A DNA stretch of 9,610 nt, from NCBI GenBank assembly GCA_035527455.1, contig DATLAN010000426.1, forward strand, positions 1 to 9,610. The letters run 5' to 3'. Shown here one piece after another: positions 6,809 to 9,610 of this stretch. The position numbers and the translations under genes are program-made. The stretch's first letter is position 1, and every line of letters begins with the position of its first letter. The notes beneath the pieces were generated by a model. The model made no database searches. It worked only from the letters and a program-made list of their open reading frames with translations, and was not told the DNA's origin. This DNA is from DATLAN01 sp035527455. GTDB lineage: Bacteria > Planctomycetota > Planctomycetia > Pirellulales > Thermoguttaceae.

Positions 6809-6822
6809 AGCCGCAAGCGGCT
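6809..6822 (-). other. Short hairpin overlapping the alaS stop codon
   Basis: The minus strand reads AGCCGCTTGCGGCT, a 6-bp stem with a two-base loop. The first two bases of the stem belong to the TAG stop codon of alaS. No T-run follows, so a rho-independent terminator is only a weak possibility. It could be a lone half of a REP-like element. Confidence 0.4.
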
Positions 6823-9439
6823 ATGGGGCGGTCAGCATATCTCGGATCGTTATGCGGGCGGTCTCCAGGGCCTCGGGGAGTCGGTCGGGGAGTTTCCCGC
6901 CGGCCTGGGCCATGTCGGGGCGGCCGCCTCCGCCGCCGCGGACCACCGACGCCGCGTCGCGAATCCACGCCACCGCGTCGAGCCCCCGCTCGACCAGATC
7001 GCGGCTGAGGCCGGCCACCAGCATCACCTTGTCGTCGTCCTGCCGGCTGCCCAGCATCACGGCGATCGGCGCGGCCTTGCGACGCAACTGGTCGATCACC
7101 TGCCGCAGCACGGTCGCGCCCGCCCCGGGGATCTCCGCCGCAACGATCTTCACGCCGCCCGTTTCCGTGGCGTCCTCCAGCAGCTTCTCGGGCGTGACGC
7201 CTTCAGCCAGCGCTCCGGCGGCTGCCTGTTTCTTCAGCCGGCGAACCTCTTTCACGAGCGCTTCCACCCGATCGGGCACCTCTTCGCCCGGGATTTTCAG
7301 CACGGCGGCCGTTCTGGCCAAGGCGGCTTCCTGCCTTCTGAGGTGCTCCCGCGCCGCGGTGCCGGTCAGGGCGGTGATCCGCCGCGTGCCGGCGGCCACG
7401 CTCTCCTCGGAGACGATCTTCAGCAGGCCGATCTGCGCGGTGTTTTCCAGGTGCGTCCCGCCGCAGAGTTCCTTGCTGAACCGGCCCATGGAAACCATTC
7501 GCACCACGTCGGGATACTTCTCGCCGAAGAGCATGATGGCCCCGGCCTTGCGGGCGTCGGCCAGCGGCAGGTTCTCCCAGCGGATCGGCTCGCCGTCGAG
7601 GATCTTGGCGTTCACTTCGTCCTCGATGGTCTGCAGGTCTTCCGTACTCACGGCCGAAGGGTTGCTGAAATCGAACCGCAGCACGTCGTCGTCCACCTTC
7701 GAGCCCTGCTGCTCGGCGTGTTGTCCCAGCGTATCGCGCAGGGCGAAGTGCAGCAGATGCGTGGCCGAATGGGCCCGGCGGATGCCTTGCCGGCGCTTTG
7801 GATCGACCCGGGCGGCGACCACGTCGTCGAGCCGCATCTCGCCCTGGCGGAGATGCCCGCAGTGCAGCGTGAACGCCCCGTCCACGCGCGCGTCGGTCAC
7901 CTCGAAGCGAAACCCCTCGCCGACCAGTTCGCCCACGTCGCCGACCTGCCCGCCCATCTCGCCGTAGAAGGGCGTCTTGTCCAGCAGCACGACGATGGCG
8001 TGCTCGTGGTCCACCTCGTCGGCCTTGTCGCAGGGCTTTTCGCCGGCGATGATGCCGACCACCCTGGCGTCGGCCACCTCGGTGGTTTCGTAGCCGAGGA
8101 ACCGGCTGCCGCGCATGGCCTTCTTGTAAGGCTCCAACGGGTCGTGCTTGAAAACGATCTTCTCGCCCGTGCCGGAGACCTCGCCGTGCCGTTCCATCTC
8201 CTGCTGGTAGCCCTTCCAGTCGAAGGTGAAGTTGTGTTCGGCGGCCATGGTCTCGAACAGTTCGGGCGGGAAGCCGTGGGTCTGGTACATGTCGAACGCA
8301 TCGCGGCCGCCGACCACGCCGCGGCCCTCGCGCTTCATCAGATCGAAGATCTTGTCGATGCGGTCGAGCCCGCCGTCGATCGTGGCCAGGAAATTCGCCT
8401 CTTCCTGTTTGATCACTCTCGCCACGCGCCCGACCGTATCGCCCAGCTCCGGATAGGGGTTCTTCATCGACTCGGCCACGGTGCCGACGAGTTGGTGCAA
8501 AAACGGCTCGCGCACGCCGATCTGCCGGCCGTCGAGCACGGCGCGCCGCAAGAGCCGCTTGATGACGTATTTTTCCTTGTTCGGGCCGGGGTAGACGTTT
8601 TCGTGGACGGCGAACGCACACGCCCTGACGTGATCGGCAATCCGCCTCAGGCGGCGGCCGTTCTCGCTGGCCGGTTCGTACTTCACGCCGCAGACCTCGG
8701 CGGCCGCTTCGACCAGCGGGCGGAGGATGTCGATGTGGAAATTCGTCTCCACCCCTTGCAGCACGGCGGCGGTCCGTTCGAGCCCCATGCCGGTGTCGAT
8801 GTTCTTGCTGGGCAAGGGCCGCAGGTTGTCCGGCAGGTCGCCCACGCGATTGAACTGGGTGAAGACCAGGTTCCAGATCTCCACTTCGCCGAAATCGCCG
8901 TGGTAGTAGATCTCGCTGCAAGGGCCGCAGACGCCGTCGGGCCCTTGGGTGGGGGCGTTGGCGGGCCAGAAGTTCTCGTCCTCACCCAGCCGCTGGAGCT
9001 TCTCCGGCGGCAGCTTGACGTCGTTGAGCCAAATCTCGGCCGCCTCGTCGTCGTCGAGATAGATCGTGGCCGAGAGTCGCTTCGGGTCGATGCCCAGCCA
9101 CTTCTTGTCCGTGCAGAATTCCCACGCCCACAGGATCGCTTCGCGCTTGAAATAGTCGCCGAAGCTGAAATTGCCCAGCATCTCGAAGAAGGTATGGTGG
9201 TAGGCCGTCCGGCCCACGTTGTCGATATCGCCGGTCCGCAGGCACTTCTGGCAGGTCGTCGCCCGGGTGAATTCCAGCTTGCAGCGGCCGAGGAAGTGGT
9301 CCTTGAACTGGTTCATTCCGGCGGGGGTGAACAACACCGAGGGGTCCCAGCGAGGTACGAGCACGTCGCTGGGGCGGCGGACACAGCCCTTGGTCTCGAA
9401 GAATTCCAGGTATTTTTCACGTAGTTCGTCGCTTTTCAT
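6821..9439 (-). CDS. alaS: Alanyl-tRNA synthetase
   Basis: This enzyme charges tRNA-Ala with alanine in the cytoplasm and hydrolyses mischarged Ser/Gly-tRNA-Ala. The protein is 872 residues, the normal bacterial length. The aminoacylation domain starts RRPSDVLVPRWDPSVLFTPA (21-40), followed by motif 2 region HHTFFEMLGNFSFGDYF (81-97), CGPCSEIYY (171-179) and motif 3 NIDTGMGLER (213-222). The editing site is intact: HSATH (557-561) and CGGTH (659-663), which provide the zinc ligands. The C-Ala domain ends with GGGGGRPDMAQAGGK (836-850). The CQKCLRTGDIDNVG stretch (63-76) is a few residues shorter than the E. coli equivalent; I recall similar short forms in other bacteria. The start MKSDELREKYLEFF is the usual one; no clear Shine-Dalgarno precedes it, but a promoter candidate does. 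Nothing suggests loss of function. Confidence 0.98.
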   Translation of the reverse strand: MKSDELREKYLEFFETKGCVRRPSDVLVPRWDPSVLFTPAGMNQFKDHFLGRCKLEFTRATTCQKCLRTGDIDNVGRTAYHHTFFEMLGNFSFGDYFKREAILWAWEFCTDKKWLGIDPKRLSATIYLDDDEAAEIWLNDVKLPPEKLQRLGEDENFWPANAPTQGPDGVCGPCSEIYYHGDFGEVEIWNLVFTQFNRVGDLPDNLRPLPSKNIDTGMGLERTAAVLQGVETNFHIDILRPLVEAAAEVCGVKYEPASENGRRLRRIADHVRACAFAVHENVYPGPNKEKYVIKRLLRRAVLDGRQIGVREPFLHQLVGTVAESMKNPYPELGDTVGRVARVIKQEEANFLATIDGGLDRIDKIFDLMKREGRGVVGGRDAFDMYQTHGFPPELFETMAAEHNFTFDWKGYQQEMERHGEVSGTGEKIVFKHDPLEPYKKAMRGSRFLGYETTEVADARVVGIIAGEKPCDKADEVDHEHAIVVLLDKTPFYGEMGGQVGDVGELVGEGFRFEVTDARVDGAFTLHCGHLRQGEMRLDDVVAARVDPKRRQGIRRAHSATHLLHFALRDTLGQHAEQQGSKVDDDVLRFDFSNPSAVSTEDLQTIEDEVNAKILDGEPIRWENLPLADARKAGAIMLFGEKYPDVVRMVSMGRFSKELCGGTHLENTAQIGLLKIVSEESVAAGTRRITALTGTAAREHLRRQEAALARTAAVLKIPGEEVPDRVEALVKEVRRLKKQAAAGALAEGVTPEKLLEDATETGGVKIVAAEIPGAGATVLRQVIDQLRRKAAPIAVMLGSRQDDDKVMLVAGLSRDLVERGLDAVAWIRDAASVVRGGGGGRPDMAQAGGKLPDRLPEALETARITIRDMLTAP

Positions 9440-9486
9440 GATGGGCCGCTTCAGGCGAGGGAGGATGGGCTCAAGTCGAATCCCCT

Positions 9487-9515
9487 ATGATATCGGCGTG
9501 ACGCACAGGTGAAAA
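9487..9515 (-). promoter_or_regulatory. alaS: Candidate sigma-70-type promoter of alaS
   Basis: The minus strand carries TTTTCA (9510-9515, four of six matches to the -35 consensus), a 17-base spacer, and TATCAT (9487-9492, five of six to the -10 consensus). Transcription would begin near 9480, giving a leader of about 40 bases before the ATG at 9439. No T-box-like or other riboswitch structure fits in so short a leader. The box between the promoter and the window end is taken up by a palindromic repeat. Confidence 0.5.
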
Positions 9516-9535
9516 GCGGCGATTCTCTGCGGCGA

Positions 9536-9610
9536 GGGTGGCACGCCCTGAGGAACGAAGGGCGTGGAGAACCTGCCCAACCACGCCCTTCGTTCCTCAG
9601 GGCGTGCCAC
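9536..9610. repeat. Palindromic repeat, family 1, copy B, cut by the right edge
   Basis: Arm 1 (9536-9567) is identical to arm 1 of the copy at 1050-1081. The 13-base loop (9568-9580) differs from that copy at two positions. The first 30 of 32 bases of arm 2 (9581-9610) are visible and match perfectly. The left flank here reads GCGA before GGGTGGCAC, mirrored by TCGC after the right arm of copy A (1127-1130), so the full element may have 36-base arms with copy A's left end eroded. It lies about 20 bases upstream of the alaS promoter candidate. Confidence 0.92.

Noticed and set aside
5723..9424. Very long plus-strand open frame (1233 codons) across the EEP gene and alaS
   Set aside because: It runs antisense to the clear alaS and out of frame with the EEP gene. 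Its translation has no recognisable domain and is rich in Ala, Arg, His, Val and Gly, as expected opposite a GC-rich gene.

Overview
The window is GC-rich bacterial DNA with five gene-sized coding regions, one gene relic, and an inverted or palindromic repeat in every gap between genes. The style suggests a member of the Planctomycetota, possibly Pirellulales-like: high GC, wide gaps, few strong ribosome binding sites, repeat-filled spacers, and the overall look of the alanyl-tRNA synthetase. That placement is an inference from recalled family sequences and was not tested.

Region 1 (1-4942, all minus strand) reads in transcription order as an AMP-forming acyl-CoA ligase-like enzyme (4942 to 3407), a class II glutamine amidotransferase/asparagine synthase-like protein (3212 to 1164), and an ammonia-dependent NAD+ synthase-like protein (984 to beyond the left edge). 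All three belong to families that activate a carboxylate or nicotinate carboxylate as an adenylate. The ligase plus AsnB-like pair matches what I recall of exosortase-A-associated exopolysaccharide loci. The trio may therefore carry out acylation or amidation steps in surface polysaccharide or lipopeptide synthesis rather than housekeeping metabolism. This is supported by a decayed polysaccharide flippase C-terminus at 5302-5489, frameshifted at a run of seven G.

Region 2 (4943-5543) is the divergent gap. It holds a palindromic repeat amplified as a 49-bp tandem, about 200 unassigned bases, and the flippase relic. Region 3 (5544-6677, plus) encodes a protein with three predicted membrane segments and an endonuclease/exonuclease/phosphatase domain probably outside the cytoplasm. 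Region 4 (6821-9439, minus) is a complete alaS, convergent with region 3, with a sigma-70-like promoter candidate upstream.

The most unusual signal is the repeats. Three families unrelated in sequence (1050-1126 and 9536-9610; 4978-5088; 6678-6767) share one architecture: two inverted arms, each itself a small hairpin. This is the layout of REP doublets (REPINs). A fourth type, a heptad repeat in opposite orientations, fills the ligase-asnB gap and runs up to the asnB start codon.
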